Shown here: positions 10,786 to 18,316 of the stretch, piece after piece | Layout: each line of letters begins with the position of its first letter | How positions within the stretch are numbered: the first letter of the stretch is position 1 | Source: Neisseria subflava | Lineage (GTDB): Bacteria > Pseudomonadota > Gammaproteobacteria > Burkholderiales > Neisseriaceae | DNA: 64,000 nucleotides | Direction of reading: 5' to 3' | Assembly: GCF_024205745.1 (NCBI RefSeq) | Contig: NZ_CP073117.1 | Span: 1,364,001 to 1,428,000, forward strand | The notes under the pieces: model-generated | Told to the model about the DNA's origin: nothing | Seen by the model: the letters and a program-made list of their open reading frames with translations, nothing else | Databases searched by the model: none | Program-made: the position numbers and the translations under genes

Positions 10786-12924
10786 TCAGCCCCTTGCCAT
10801 GCGTTCCGCTTTTTTGTTGCGGATATAGATTAAGGCCTCGCCCATGCGTTTTTCCAAGGGGTCGTCTGAATCTTTGTCAGGCATCCGATTGTTGGTGCGG
10901 ACAAATTCATTGATACGCGGCCACAGCATAGCGGCCTCATCTTCCGTCATTTGGATACGGTCTGCCTGCACATAATCCTGAATCGCTTTCAACAGCGGCG
11001 CGTCCACATTTTTGGACAAGACTTCATATGCGTCCCTGAAAGGATTGACTTCGCGGATTAAATCCACATTCAACCTATCTACATTGATAAATTTTTCGCC
11101 GACTTTGATAAAACGGTTGTCAGCGGTTTTGACTTCGCCTGTTTGCAGATTTTTGATTTTCGCGTTGTCAGGCAAATCTCGTTCCCTGACAGTTTCTTCA
11201 ACAGAATAACTCTGCCCGGCTTCTTGCAACTTAACCGTATCGACAAAAAAATCTCCTTGTCTGATATAGGTTTTTTCGCCTTCGATAAGCGCGTTATCGG
11301 GCAAATCCTTGCCGTCTTTGATACCGCCGCCCTGGGTTACCGCCATTTTAGTCAGCGTCCCTTGCACAATTTGGTCTTGCTCTTCTACCGACAGCTCGGG
11401 ATAACGGCAGGCAACAATCTTCGGCAGCGCGGTTTCATTGATGGCAGAAGCAGGCGTGTCTTCCTGAATATAGCGTTTGGCATTTTGCGTATCCTGTACC
11501 AACGCAGCGATAAGGTCGTCTGAATCCTTATTCAGAATATCGACGACTTTTTTAGAGGCGGGCAGCGTCGTATCGTCGATAATCACATCGCCCGGATTGG
11601 GCTGTTCATCCGGCCTCATATCAGAGCGGCGGCGGAAAGTGATATTGGGCGCCAACACCTGCTCCATCAGCAGCGACAGCGTAATCGCCTTCAAAAGATT
11701 ATTAACCGACACTTTGACATCTTCATCTGCCGCATCAGGCTGCGCAATCAGATTGGTAAATTGAGCATGGGTTTTCCCCTCGCAATCTCGAGTGGCGCGA
11801 CCGATGATTTGGACGACTTCCGTCATCGAGCTGCGGTAGCCTATGGTCAGTACATGCTCACAATAGGGCCAGTCGAACCCCTCCTTCGCCATACCCAGCG
11901 CAACAATAATATCCATATCGTCGCGCGATTTGATATTGCGTAAATATGCCTGAATTAAAGAACGGTCGGATGTTTTACGGTCGTCCACCAAATCCGCCAG
12001 TTTCAGCAGCCTGCCGTCATGGGCTTTGACCGTGATGATGCCTGTTTCGCGGTCTTTTTCCACAAATTCGCCCAAGGTGTCGATGATATGGTCGACTGCC
12101 GAATACTTATCGACCGCCGCTTCGCCCGAATTGACGTTGGGAATATGGATAATCGTCTTTTTCGACGGATCGAGCACTTCACCCAAAGCATCGAGATAGC
12201 GGCCTTGGTAGAAATGGTAGCCCAATCCCAGAGATTTCAAATATCGGTAGCCGTTGAGTTGTTCGTAGTAGGTGTAGGTTACTTTTTCAAACTTGGCTTC
12301 GTCTTCTTCACTCAAAATCGGTACGGCGTCGCCTCGGAAGTACGAGCCGGTCATGGCGATAATATGAGCCGAGGAGTTGCGCATGATTTCGTCCAAGACT
12401 GCGCCCAAACGGTTGTTTTCTTCCGCAGAAACATGATGGAACTCGTCAATCGCCACCAGCGTGTCATTAAATGCCCCGACATCTGCGAGTTTGTCGAAAG
12501 CAAAGCGGAACGTCGCATGGGTGCAGACCAAAACTTGGTCATTGCCGCGCATAAAGCGGATAAAGGCATCCACTTTGCCTTGGTCTTTGTCGTCGCCGCT
12601 GCCGGTGCAGAGATTGTTTTCCGGCTTGACGCGCCAATCGGCAAAAAAGCCGTGTTTCGCCAATTCGGTATCGGCAAACGAGCCGCCGATGGACATTTCG
12701 GGTACGGCGATAATCGCCTTTTTGATGCCTTGATGGGCCAGCTTGTCCAAAGCCAAAAACATCAGCGCGCGGGATTTGCCTGAAGCGGGCGGCGCTTTGA
12801 GCAGCAGATATTGCGCGTCGCGCTTGGCAAACGCTTTGGCCTGCATTTCGCGCATGCCCATATTGTTTGGTTTGGTGCTGTTACCGGTTTGTCCGTATTC
12901 GACGTGGAGCAGGGGGATAGTCAA
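10786..12924 (-). CDS. DEAD/DEAH-box superfamily 2 helicase of defence operon
   Basis: A 712-residue SF2 helicase/translocase. Motifs in order are Walker A APPASGKS (44-51), DEFHH Walker B (160-164), MTGSY motif III (191-195), AKEGFDWP motif V (346-353) and QIIGRATRD motif VI (372-380). After the motor domains comes a region with two copies of a DLPDNA-beginning element (about 540-566 and 583-618). The C-terminal segment (671-705, core RMPDKD then EKRMGEAL) is echoed in the N-terminal half of the adjacent nuclease. Methyltransferase lies 46 bases upstream and nuclease 2 bases downstream, as in restriction systems where a helicase moves DNA for a separate nuclease. No nuclease motif is visible in it. 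Confidence 0.88.
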   Translation of the reverse strand: MTIPLLHVEYGQTGNSTKPNNMGMREMQAKAFAKRDAQYLLLKAPPASGKSRALMFLALDKLAHQGIKKAIIAVPEMSIGGSFADTELAKHGFFADWRVKPENNLCTGSGDDKDQGKVDAFIRFMRGNDQVLVCTHATFRFAFDKLADVGAFNDTLVAIDEFHHVSAEENNRLGAVLDEIMRNSSAHIIAMTGSYFRGDAVPILSEEDEAKFEKVTYTYYEQLNGYRYLKSLGLGYHFYQGRYLDALGEVLDPSKKTIIHIPNVNSGEAAVDKYSAVDHIIDTLGEFVEKDRETGIITVKAHDGRLLKLADLVDDRKTSDRSLIQAYLRNIKSRDDMDIIVALGMAKEGFDWPYCEHVLTIGYRSSMTEVVQIIGRATRDCEGKTHAQFTNLIAQPDAADEDVKVSVNNLLKAITLSLLMEQVLAPNITFRRRSDMRPDEQPNPGDVIIDDTTLPASKKVVDILNKDSDDLIAALVQDTQNAKRYIQEDTPASAINETALPKIVACRYPELSVEEQDQIVQGTLTKMAVTQGGGIKDGKDLPDNALIEGEKTYIRQGDFFVDTVKLQEAGQSYSVEETVRERDLPDNAKIKNLQTGEVKTADNRFIKVGEKFINVDRLNVDLIREVNPFRDAYEVLSKNVDAPLLKAIQDYVQADRIQMTEDEAAMLWPRINEFVRTNNRMPDKDSDDPLEKRMGEALIYIRNKKAERMARG

Positions 12925-12970
12925 GATATTTTCCTTTTAAAGACGGTGATGTCGGGGCAAAGATGCCGTT

Positions 12971-15730
12971 TTACGGCGTTTTTTGGCCGTTGACGGCTTT
13001 TTCGTATAAATCAAACAAAAATTCTACGCGCTCCATGCCGTCTGAAAAGGGTTTGGTGCGGTAGAGGCGGTCAACGGCGGTATCGAGGCGGAGATGGGCT
13101 TCTTTGAGCGGCAGCGGCATTTTATCGGGATCGTAGAGTTGCGCGAGGGTTTGGTCGGGGTAGTCGGCGCGGATAAGCAGGATGTCTTCAGCAAGCGCGG
13201 CTATGCGAGATTTTTCAGCTTCGTCGGCTTCGGGCCAAGGAAAATTGTTGTACACAATCGTGCCGGAATAGCGATAACGGCTTTCCAGACGGCCTGCGAC
13301 AGTGCGCATCCAGTCGTTGTGCATGGCAGAGGTAAGGATGCCGAATTCGTAGAGGGTGGCATTGGGGATCATCAGGTTGGCATTGTTACTGATGGTTCCA
13401 TCTATCAAAAAACCTAGAGGAATATAGTCCCGATTTTCAGATGAATGACAAGGAACGAGAATGTAGTTGCCGGAAGTAGGATGGCGGATTTCATCAAACA
13501 AATGGGGGATGTCTGCTTTTTGAACGGTTGCAGCTTTTTTGCTGGCAAGGCGGACAGCGCGTACTTTTTCTACCCTTTCGGCAACGAGGGGATGTTTTTC
13601 AGGCAGACTGTCGAGTTCTTCTTGGGTCAGGTCAGTCAGCCAGAGACACCAGCGTTGTTTGCCGTTGAGAAATTCGTCAGAGCCGAGCAGTTTTTTAATC
13701 CATTTGGCAGACTGCGGCTCACGGGCGATGAGGCTGTCTTTTTCTTCTGTGGTAAGGATGAGATTGCCGCCATCTCCAGGTTGGTTTCCTTTGTACATTT
13801 TTGAGACAGAGCAAATAGGATTCGAGCGTTTTTCAACAGAAAGATTGCTGCCTGCAATTAGATAGGGACTGATGTTGGCAACGCTTTGGCTGTGCCATTC
13901 TTTATCGAGAAGTTTGTAGAGCTTGGGCTGAGCGCTATTGGGGCTGAGGCCGTCTGAAAGATATGCTGCTTCCAGGCCGATGATGACAACGTGGACGGCG
14001 GCTTTGTCTTTGGCATTGTTTGCCCACGGGAAGGTCTGGTAGGCGAAGGCAATGCGGTTGCCCAATGCGAAGATAGGGGGCCAGAGGGTGGCAACTTGGT
14101 CGCCTTGGCTGATGGAATTGGTGGCGACAAGGGCGAGCCTGGCGCGGCTGGTGCGGATATATTGCGCGCCTTTCCAAAACCAACAGGCAACGTAATCCAA
14201 GACGCCGTATTTTTTCCAGCCGTCAAAAACCATATCCATATCTTCGTTTTGTTCCTCGTCGCGCGAATTTGAGCCGCCAAACGGGGGATTGCCGACGATA
14301 TAGACTTCGTCTTCAGCGCGGTTGTTGCGGTGGCAGAAGGCCTCCCAGTCTTCGCGCAGGCTGTTGGCGGCCTTGATGTTGCCGCCGCTTTTGAGAGGCA
14401 GGGTGGGCAGGCTGTTGCCCAGCTCGTTTTCGTGGGCAAGGTTCATTTGGTGTTCGGCCAGCCAAAGCGAAAGCATGGCGATTTCGTGGGCGAAGTCGTC
14501 CAGCTCGATGCCGTAAAATTGGTCGAGACGGATTTGGCTGCTGAAAATGGCGTTGCTGTCGATTTCTTTGACGGCTTTGAAGATTTCGATTTCGAGGCGG
14601 CGCAGCTCTTTGTAGGCGATAATCAGGAAATTGCCGCTGCCGCAGGCAGGGTCGAAGATTTTGATGTTGCCCAGCCGCATGGAGAGGCTGTATAGGGCTT
14701 TCAGACGGCCTTCATTGCTGGGATAGCGTTTGAAGATGTCTTGAAACGCCGTCTGAAGCTCGTCAAGAAAGAGCGGCTTGATGGCTTTCATGATATTGGG
14801 GACGGAGGTGTAGTGCTGTCCCAAACGGCTGCGCTGTTTCGGGTCTATCACGCTTTGAAACATGGAGCCGAAGATGTCGGGATTGATTTCAGACCAGTTG
14901 AGTTTGCCGCATTCGAGCAAAAGGCGGCGGGTGCGTGTATCGAAATCGGGGATGGGCTCGTCTGCCTGGAAAAGCCCGCCGTTGACGTAGGGGAAGCTTG
15001 CGAGATGGGCAGGCAGGGCTTCGGAACGTTTTTCAGGAGGCGTGTCGAGGGTTTGGAAAAGTGCGGTCAGGACTTCGTCTGTATTCTCGCCGGTTTTATG
15101 CGTATGGCTTTCAATGAGTTTGGTAAAGCTGTCTTTGGGGAAGATTTTGGTGTCTTCGGCAAAAAAACAGAAGAGCAGGCGGGTCAGGAAGACATTGAGG
15201 GCATGGATGTCTTCGGGTTTCTCGAGATGGTTGGTGCGGCGGATTTGGTCGAAAAGGCGCCCCATTTTTTCGGCGGCTTTGGTGTCGGCAGGATTTTCTT
15301 CAAATCCGCTGCTTTTTTCCAAGCCTGCGAGAGGAAGGAAAAAGCCGTAGTTTTGCGCTAAATCGGTATAGGCGCATTCGAGGTAGTCGTCGGCTTGGAT
15401 ATCGTAGGCGGCGATGTTTTGAAAATCGGTTACGATAAAGAAGCGGATTTTGTTTTTGTCGGCTGTGGCGGATTGTTTCAGGTCTTGCAGGACGTCGTAT
15501 ATGTCTGCATCGGGGGCGACAGGTTTGAAATAGAGTTTGCGGCTGAGGGCAATTTCGCCATGCAAGGGCATATCGGCGACGTTGGTGCCGGGGGTTTGGT
15601 TTTGCAGTTTGGTAATGGTGGCTTTCGGGGTATCGAACAGGCGTAGGAAGCCGTAGATGAAGTTTGCTTTGTCTTCCGACTGCACGAGCTTGGCCAGCCC
15701 GTCAAAAAGTTTGGTAGGATTGACTGCCAT
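12971..15730 (-). CDS. MmeI-like N6-adenine DNA methyltransferase, nuclease domain degenerate
   Basis: A 919-residue class I SAM-dependent DNA methyltransferase. Motif I is FDPACGSGNFL (359-369) and the catalytic motif IV is NPPF (481-484), marking an N6-adenine (gamma-class) enzyme. Overall order (N-terminal fold, helical spacer, methylase, target-recognition region near 620-830, C-terminal helices) and length match type IIL MmeI-like enzymes. MmeI carries a D-x9-E-x-K nuclease site near its N-terminus. Here the matching stretch reads Asp53-x9-Ser63-Arg-Lys65, so the key glutamate is missing and this domain is probably not a nuclease. The ATG at 15730 is preceded by AAAGGTG. First gene of the minus-strand operon. 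The domain mapping is from memory of the family. Confidence 0.88.
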   Translation of the reverse strand: MAVNPTKLFDGLAKLVQSEDKANFIYGFLRLFDTPKATITKLQNQTPGTNVADMPLHGEIALSRKLYFKPVAPDADIYDVLQDLKQSATADKNKIRFFIVTDFQNIAAYDIQADDYLECAYTDLAQNYGFFLPLAGLEKSSGFEENPADTKAAEKMGRLFDQIRRTNHLEKPEDIHALNVFLTRLLFCFFAEDTKIFPKDSFTKLIESHTHKTGENTDEVLTALFQTLDTPPEKRSEALPAHLASFPYVNGGLFQADEPIPDFDTRTRRLLLECGKLNWSEINPDIFGSMFQSVIDPKQRSRLGQHYTSVPNIMKAIKPLFLDELQTAFQDIFKRYPSNEGRLKALYSLSMRLGNIKIFDPACGSGNFLIIAYKELRRLEIEIFKAVKEIDSNAIFSSQIRLDQFYGIELDDFAHEIAMLSLWLAEHQMNLAHENELGNSLPTLPLKSGGNIKAANSLREDWEAFCHRNNRAEDEVYIVGNPPFGGSNSRDEEQNEDMDMVFDGWKKYGVLDYVACWFWKGAQYIRTSRARLALVATNSISQGDQVATLWPPIFALGNRIAFAYQTFPWANNAKDKAAVHVVIIGLEAAYLSDGLSPNSAQPKLYKLLDKEWHSQSVANISPYLIAGSNLSVEKRSNPICSVSKMYKGNQPGDGGNLILTTEEKDSLIAREPQSAKWIKKLLGSDEFLNGKQRWCLWLTDLTQEELDSLPEKHPLVAERVEKVRAVRLASKKAATVQKADIPHLFDEIRHPTSGNYILVPCHSSENRDYIPLGFLIDGTISNNANLMIPNATLYEFGILTSAMHNDWMRTVAGRLESRYRYSGTIVYNNFPWPEADEAEKSRIAALAEDILLIRADYPDQTLAQLYDPDKMPLPLKEAHLRLDTAVDRLYRTKPFSDGMERVEFLFDLYEKAVNGQKTP

Positions 15731-15769
15731 GGTTGCGACACCTTTGTTAAGAAATTGTAATGATATGAA

Positions 15770-15775
15770 ATTATA
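15770..15775 (-). promoter_or_regulatory. candidate -10 element of methyltransferase operon
   Basis: TATAAT on the minus strand, 40 bases upstream of the methyltransferase start, in an A/T-rich stretch. No good -35 hexamer is seen at 17 bases, so this is only a candidate. Confidence 0.35.
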
Positions 15776-15824
15776 TCTTTTTTTATCAAAAAAGAATATT
15801 GGAATAGGCTGTGTAAAAGGTATT

Positions 15825-15861
15825 AAAAAAGGCCGTCTGAAGTTTTCAGACGGCCTTTTTT
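15825..15861. repeat. inverted DUS pair between divergent genes
   Basis: AGGCCGTCTGAA and its complement, flanked by A6 and T6, form an ideal terminator-like hairpin. Yet it lies between the divergent methyltransferase operon and the DUF883 gene. It cannot end either transcript unless one promoter lies beyond it; its likely role is DNA uptake or insulation. Confidence 0.7.
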
Positions 15862-15994
15862 AAATTCCATTTAGTCATTTTCAGAATAAGCACTTAATTT
15901 AATTTAAATTAACGTTTATTTCGGAATAAACGGTTATAATTTATTAACAGATAAATAGTCTGTAACCATATCAACCTATATCAAGGAGAAAAGC

Positions 15995-16429
15995 ATGAAA
16001 AAACACGATTTTGAAGCACGTCGCGAGGCTTTGCTGAAAGACATCCGAGAAGTGATGGATGATGTGGAAGAGTTGTACCGCAATGGTGTTGAAGCCGGTT
16101 CGGAAGAGGGCAGCAAAGCCCGAGCCAAATTGGAAGAAAAATTGGCTGTGGCCAAAGAGCGTTTGAGCCGTTTTGAAGAAGAAGCCGGCGAGCGTCTGCG
16201 CCATCATGCCGAGCGTGCGCGTGAAAAATACGAGCAGTTTGAAGAGGCGGCTCAGGAGCGTTTGAAAGAAGGCAAAGAGCGTTTTGCCGAATTTGAAGCC
16301 GATGCAGGTGCGCGTTTGAAACGCGGTGCCAAACACGCTGATGAAGTGGTGCATGAAAAACCATATTATGCAATGGGTTTTGCCGCATTAGCCGGTTTGG
16401 TTGTCGGTGTGTTGTTGAACCGCCGTTAA
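15995..16429 (+). CDS. DUF883 (ElaB/YqjD-type) membrane-anchored protein
   Basis: A 144-residue, highly charged, mostly helical protein (repeated EE/RE/KE heptads at about 5-115, probable coiled coil). It ends in a single hydrophobic segment, YYAMGFAALAGLVVGVLLNRR. This is the architecture of the ElaB/YqjD/DUF883 family: inner-membrane tail-anchored proteins, some of which bind ribosomes in stationary phase in E. coli. The start follows an AAGGAG site. It heads a three-gene set with a YqjE-like and a YqjK-like protein, the same order as E. coli yqjD-yqjE-yqjK, which supports the assignment. Confidence 0.85.
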   Translation: MKKHDFEARREALLKDIREVMDDVEELYRNGVEAGSEEGSKARAKLEEKLAVAKERLSRFEEEAGERLRHHAERAREKYEQFEEAAQERLKEGKERFAEFEADAGARLKRGAKHADEVVHEKPYYAMGFAALAGLVVGVLLNRR

Positions 16430-16441
16430 TGCGAATATGTT

Positions 16442-16505
16442 AAGGCCGTCTGAACAGGCGTGCACATGAAATCATGGATTTCATTGCGCCGTGCAGACGG
16501 CCTTA
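16442..16505 (+). repeat. long imperfect DUS hairpin with nested stem
   Basis: TAAGGCCGTCTG and CAGACGGCCTTA bracket a region with an inner perfect stem (ATGAAATC / GATTTCAT). The inner right arm reads GCAGACGG rather than a true DUS. It lies between the DUF883 and YqjE-like genes and has no T-tract, so read-through is expected. Confidence 0.5.
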
Positions 16506-16540
16506 GCCTTATGTTTCCTGAGAAAAAAAGGATAGTTAAG

Positions 16541-16948
16541 ATGGGAATTCGCCAGCGTTTTGAACATGGCAAGGCTTTGTTGAATCAGGGCGCGGATTTG
16601 CTGCTGCTGCGCTTGCAGGTATTGAGCTTGGATTTGACGCGTCAGGCGGAAAATGTGTTCCGGTTGGCGATTTGGCTGGTATTGTCCGGCGCACTGTTGA
16701 TGGTGGGCTTGGTCGGTTTGCTGTTCGGATTGAACCGCGTGCTGACGGATGTTGCGGCTTTGTGGGTGTTTTTCGGCATTTTCTTCGTGAGTCTGCTGAT
16801 TATTACCGTATTGTTCCGCAAAGTATCGGCAGATTATCGGGAGCAGGGTAGTCGCGTGGCTGAGACCTTGCAGGATATTCGATCGGATATTGCGTATTTG
16901 CGCGGTGAGATAGACAAGGATGCGGACGATGAAGCAACAGGAGTATGA
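16541..16948 (+). CDS. phage holin family / YqjE-like membrane protein
   Basis: A 135-residue protein with two strong membrane segments at about residues 43-65 and 75-96, and charged amphipathic ends. Its context between DUF883 and YqjK-like genes fits the YqjE (phage_holin_3_6, PF07332) family. The holin name is historical; a lysis role is not implied. The start at 16541 is chosen because AAAAAAAGGATAG precedes it, whereas the longer frame from 16460 runs through the DUS hairpin. Its end overlaps the next gene, so the two are coupled. Confidence 0.8.
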   Translation: MGIRQRFEHGKALLNQGADLLLLRLQVLSLDLTRQAENVFRLAIWLVLSGALLMVGLVGLLFGLNRVLTDVAALWVFFGIFFVSLLIITVLFRKVSADYREQGSRVAETLQDIRSDIAYLRGEIDKDADDEATGV

Positions 16949-17195
16949 AGAAGCGCGCGAGTTGCTGCTTTTGGAAGCCAAGCTGGTGCGGTTGCGGATT
17001 GAAGCGGAAAATTTGAAACTGCGTAAAGCGGAAGAAAGCAAAACACGACAGGGCAATCAGTTGATTAAGCTCGCAGATGTGGCGTATCAGCTGAGCCAAA
17101 CGCGTTTGTTGTCTCAACGCTCTTTGTTCTCTACATCACGCCGTCGGCATTGGATTTGGCTGGTGTTGGCGGTCATACTGGGTTTGTCGAGATAA
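16929..17195 (+). CDS. YqjK-like small membrane protein
   Basis: An 88-residue protein: a charged helical N-terminal 60 residues (EEARELLLLEAKLVRLRIEA), then SRRRHWIWLVLAVILGLSR as a C-terminal membrane anchor. It overlaps the end of the YqjE-like gene by about 20 bases; an ATG at 16920 in the same frame is an alternative start. The position and anchor resemble YqjK, which follows yqjE in enterobacteria. The function is unknown. Confidence 0.7.
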   Translation: MKQQEYEEARELLLLEAKLVRLRIEAENLKLRKAEESKTRQGNQLIKLADVAYQLSQTRLLSQRSLFSTSRRRHWIWLVLAVILGLSR

Positions 17196-17331
17196 TCGAG
17201 GGAAGAGGTTTGGTCAAAATGATATTTGCGGCGAGTTGTTGGCCCGTGTGAGCCGCTGGTTGAGGACGCTGCGTCATTGTGTTGCTGAAACTGAAACTTT
17301 ATCTATGTTGAGTATTTTTACAAAAGACACC

Positions 17332-17357
17332 GGCCGTCTGAACATTTCAGACGGCCT
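17332..17357 (+). terminator. inverted DUS pair before psd
   Basis: GGCCGTCTGAA and TTCAGACGGCC with a short loop lie 137 bases after the YqjK-like gene and 63 before psd. There is no T-run on the plus strand, so it is a weak terminator. The 137 bases before it hold no gene I can see. Confidence 0.45.
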
Positions 17358-17419
17358 CAATGTTTGGAGTTTCAGATATAATGGCGACAATTTTGAAATT
17401 ATTAAATGAAGGATAAGTG

Positions 17420-18232
17420 ATGAACCGTTTGTATCCCCACCCGATTATCGCCCGTGAGGGCTGGCCGATTATCGGCGGCGGTTTGGCTTTGAGCCTGCTG
17501 GTGTCGATATGCTGCGGCTGGTGGTCTTTGCCGTTTTGGGTGTTTACCGTATTTGCTTTGCAGTTTTTCCGCGACCCTGCGCGTGAAATTCCGCAAAATC
17601 CTGAAGCGGTGTTGAGTCCGGTTGACGGCCGTATCGTGGTGGTCGAGCGCGCACGCGATCCGTATCGTGATGTCGATGCTTTGAAAATCAGTATTTTTAT
17701 GAACGTGTTCAACGTGCATTCGCAAAAATCGCCTGCCGATTGTACGGTTACTAAAGTGGTCTATAACAAAGGCAAATTCGTGAATGCGGATTTGGACAAA
17801 GCCAGCACGGAAAACGAACGTAATGCGGTGTTGGCGACTACGGCTTCTGGCCGTGAAATTACTTTTGTTCAAGTGGCCGGTTTGGTGGCGCGCCGTATTT
17901 TGTGCTACACCCAAGCCGGTGCGAAACTGTCTCGCGGCGAACGCTATGGCTTTATCCGCTTTGGTTCGCGCGTGGATATGTATCTGCCTGTCGATGCGCA
18001 GGCGCAAGTGGCGATTGGCGATAAAGTTACCGGCGTCAGCACTGTATTGGCGCGTTTGCCGCTGACTGCGCCGCAAGCTGAATCTGATCCTAAAGCCGCA
18101 GCTCCACAAGCTGCGCCTGCTTCACAAGCGACTCCGGTTGAAACAGTGGCAAACCAATCTACCGAACAGCAGCAAATTGAAGCAGCGGCGGCTAAGATTC
18201 AAGCGGCTGTGCAAGATGTGTTGAAAGATTAA
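17420..18232 (+). CDS. psd: phosphatidylserine decarboxylase proenzyme
   Basis: Psd converts phosphatidylserine to phosphatidylethanolamine, the main neisserial phospholipid, at the inner membrane. The precursor cleaves itself at a Gly-Ser bond to form the pyruvoyl group; here [10 protein letters not shown] places it at Gly182-Ser183. A membrane segment ([19 protein letters not shown]) lies near the N-terminus. After residue 215 the protein carries a roughly 55-residue Ala/Pro/Gln-rich tail that is not needed for the fold. The ATG at 17420 is favoured over the GTG directly before it; AAGGATAA precedes both. It converges with znuD across a strong terminator. Confidence 0.93.
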   Translation: MNRLYPHPIIAREGWPIIGGGLALSLLVSICCGWWSLPFWVFTVFALQFFRDPAREIPQNPEAVLSPVDGRIVVVERARDPYRDVDALKISIFMNVFNVHSQKSPADCTVTKVVYNKGKFVNADLDKASTENERNAVLATTASGREITFVQVAGLVARRILCYTQAGAKLSRGERYGFIRFGSRVDMYLPVDAQAQVAIGDKVTGVSTVLARLPLTAPQAESDPKAAAPQAAPASQATPVETVANQSTEQQQIEAAAAKIQAAVQDVLKD

Positions 18233-18263
18233 TAGTCAGTTTTAAATGATTGGTTAAAACAAG

Positions 18264-18300
18264 AAAAAGGTTTTCAGACGGCCGTCTGAAAACCTTTTTT
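18264..18300. terminator. bidirectional terminator between psd and znuD
   Basis: A perfect palindrome of about 36 bases built on two abutting DUS (TTCAGACGGCCGTCTGAA) with A5 and T6 flanks, between convergent genes. An ideal two-way intrinsic terminator. Confidence 0.8.
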
Positions 18301-18316
18301 GTTTGCCTGTCCGATT

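Noticed and set aside
12019-12783. 254-codon open frame opposite the helicase gene
   Set aside because: The helicase motifs on the other strand are complete and in order, so this is a shadow frame.
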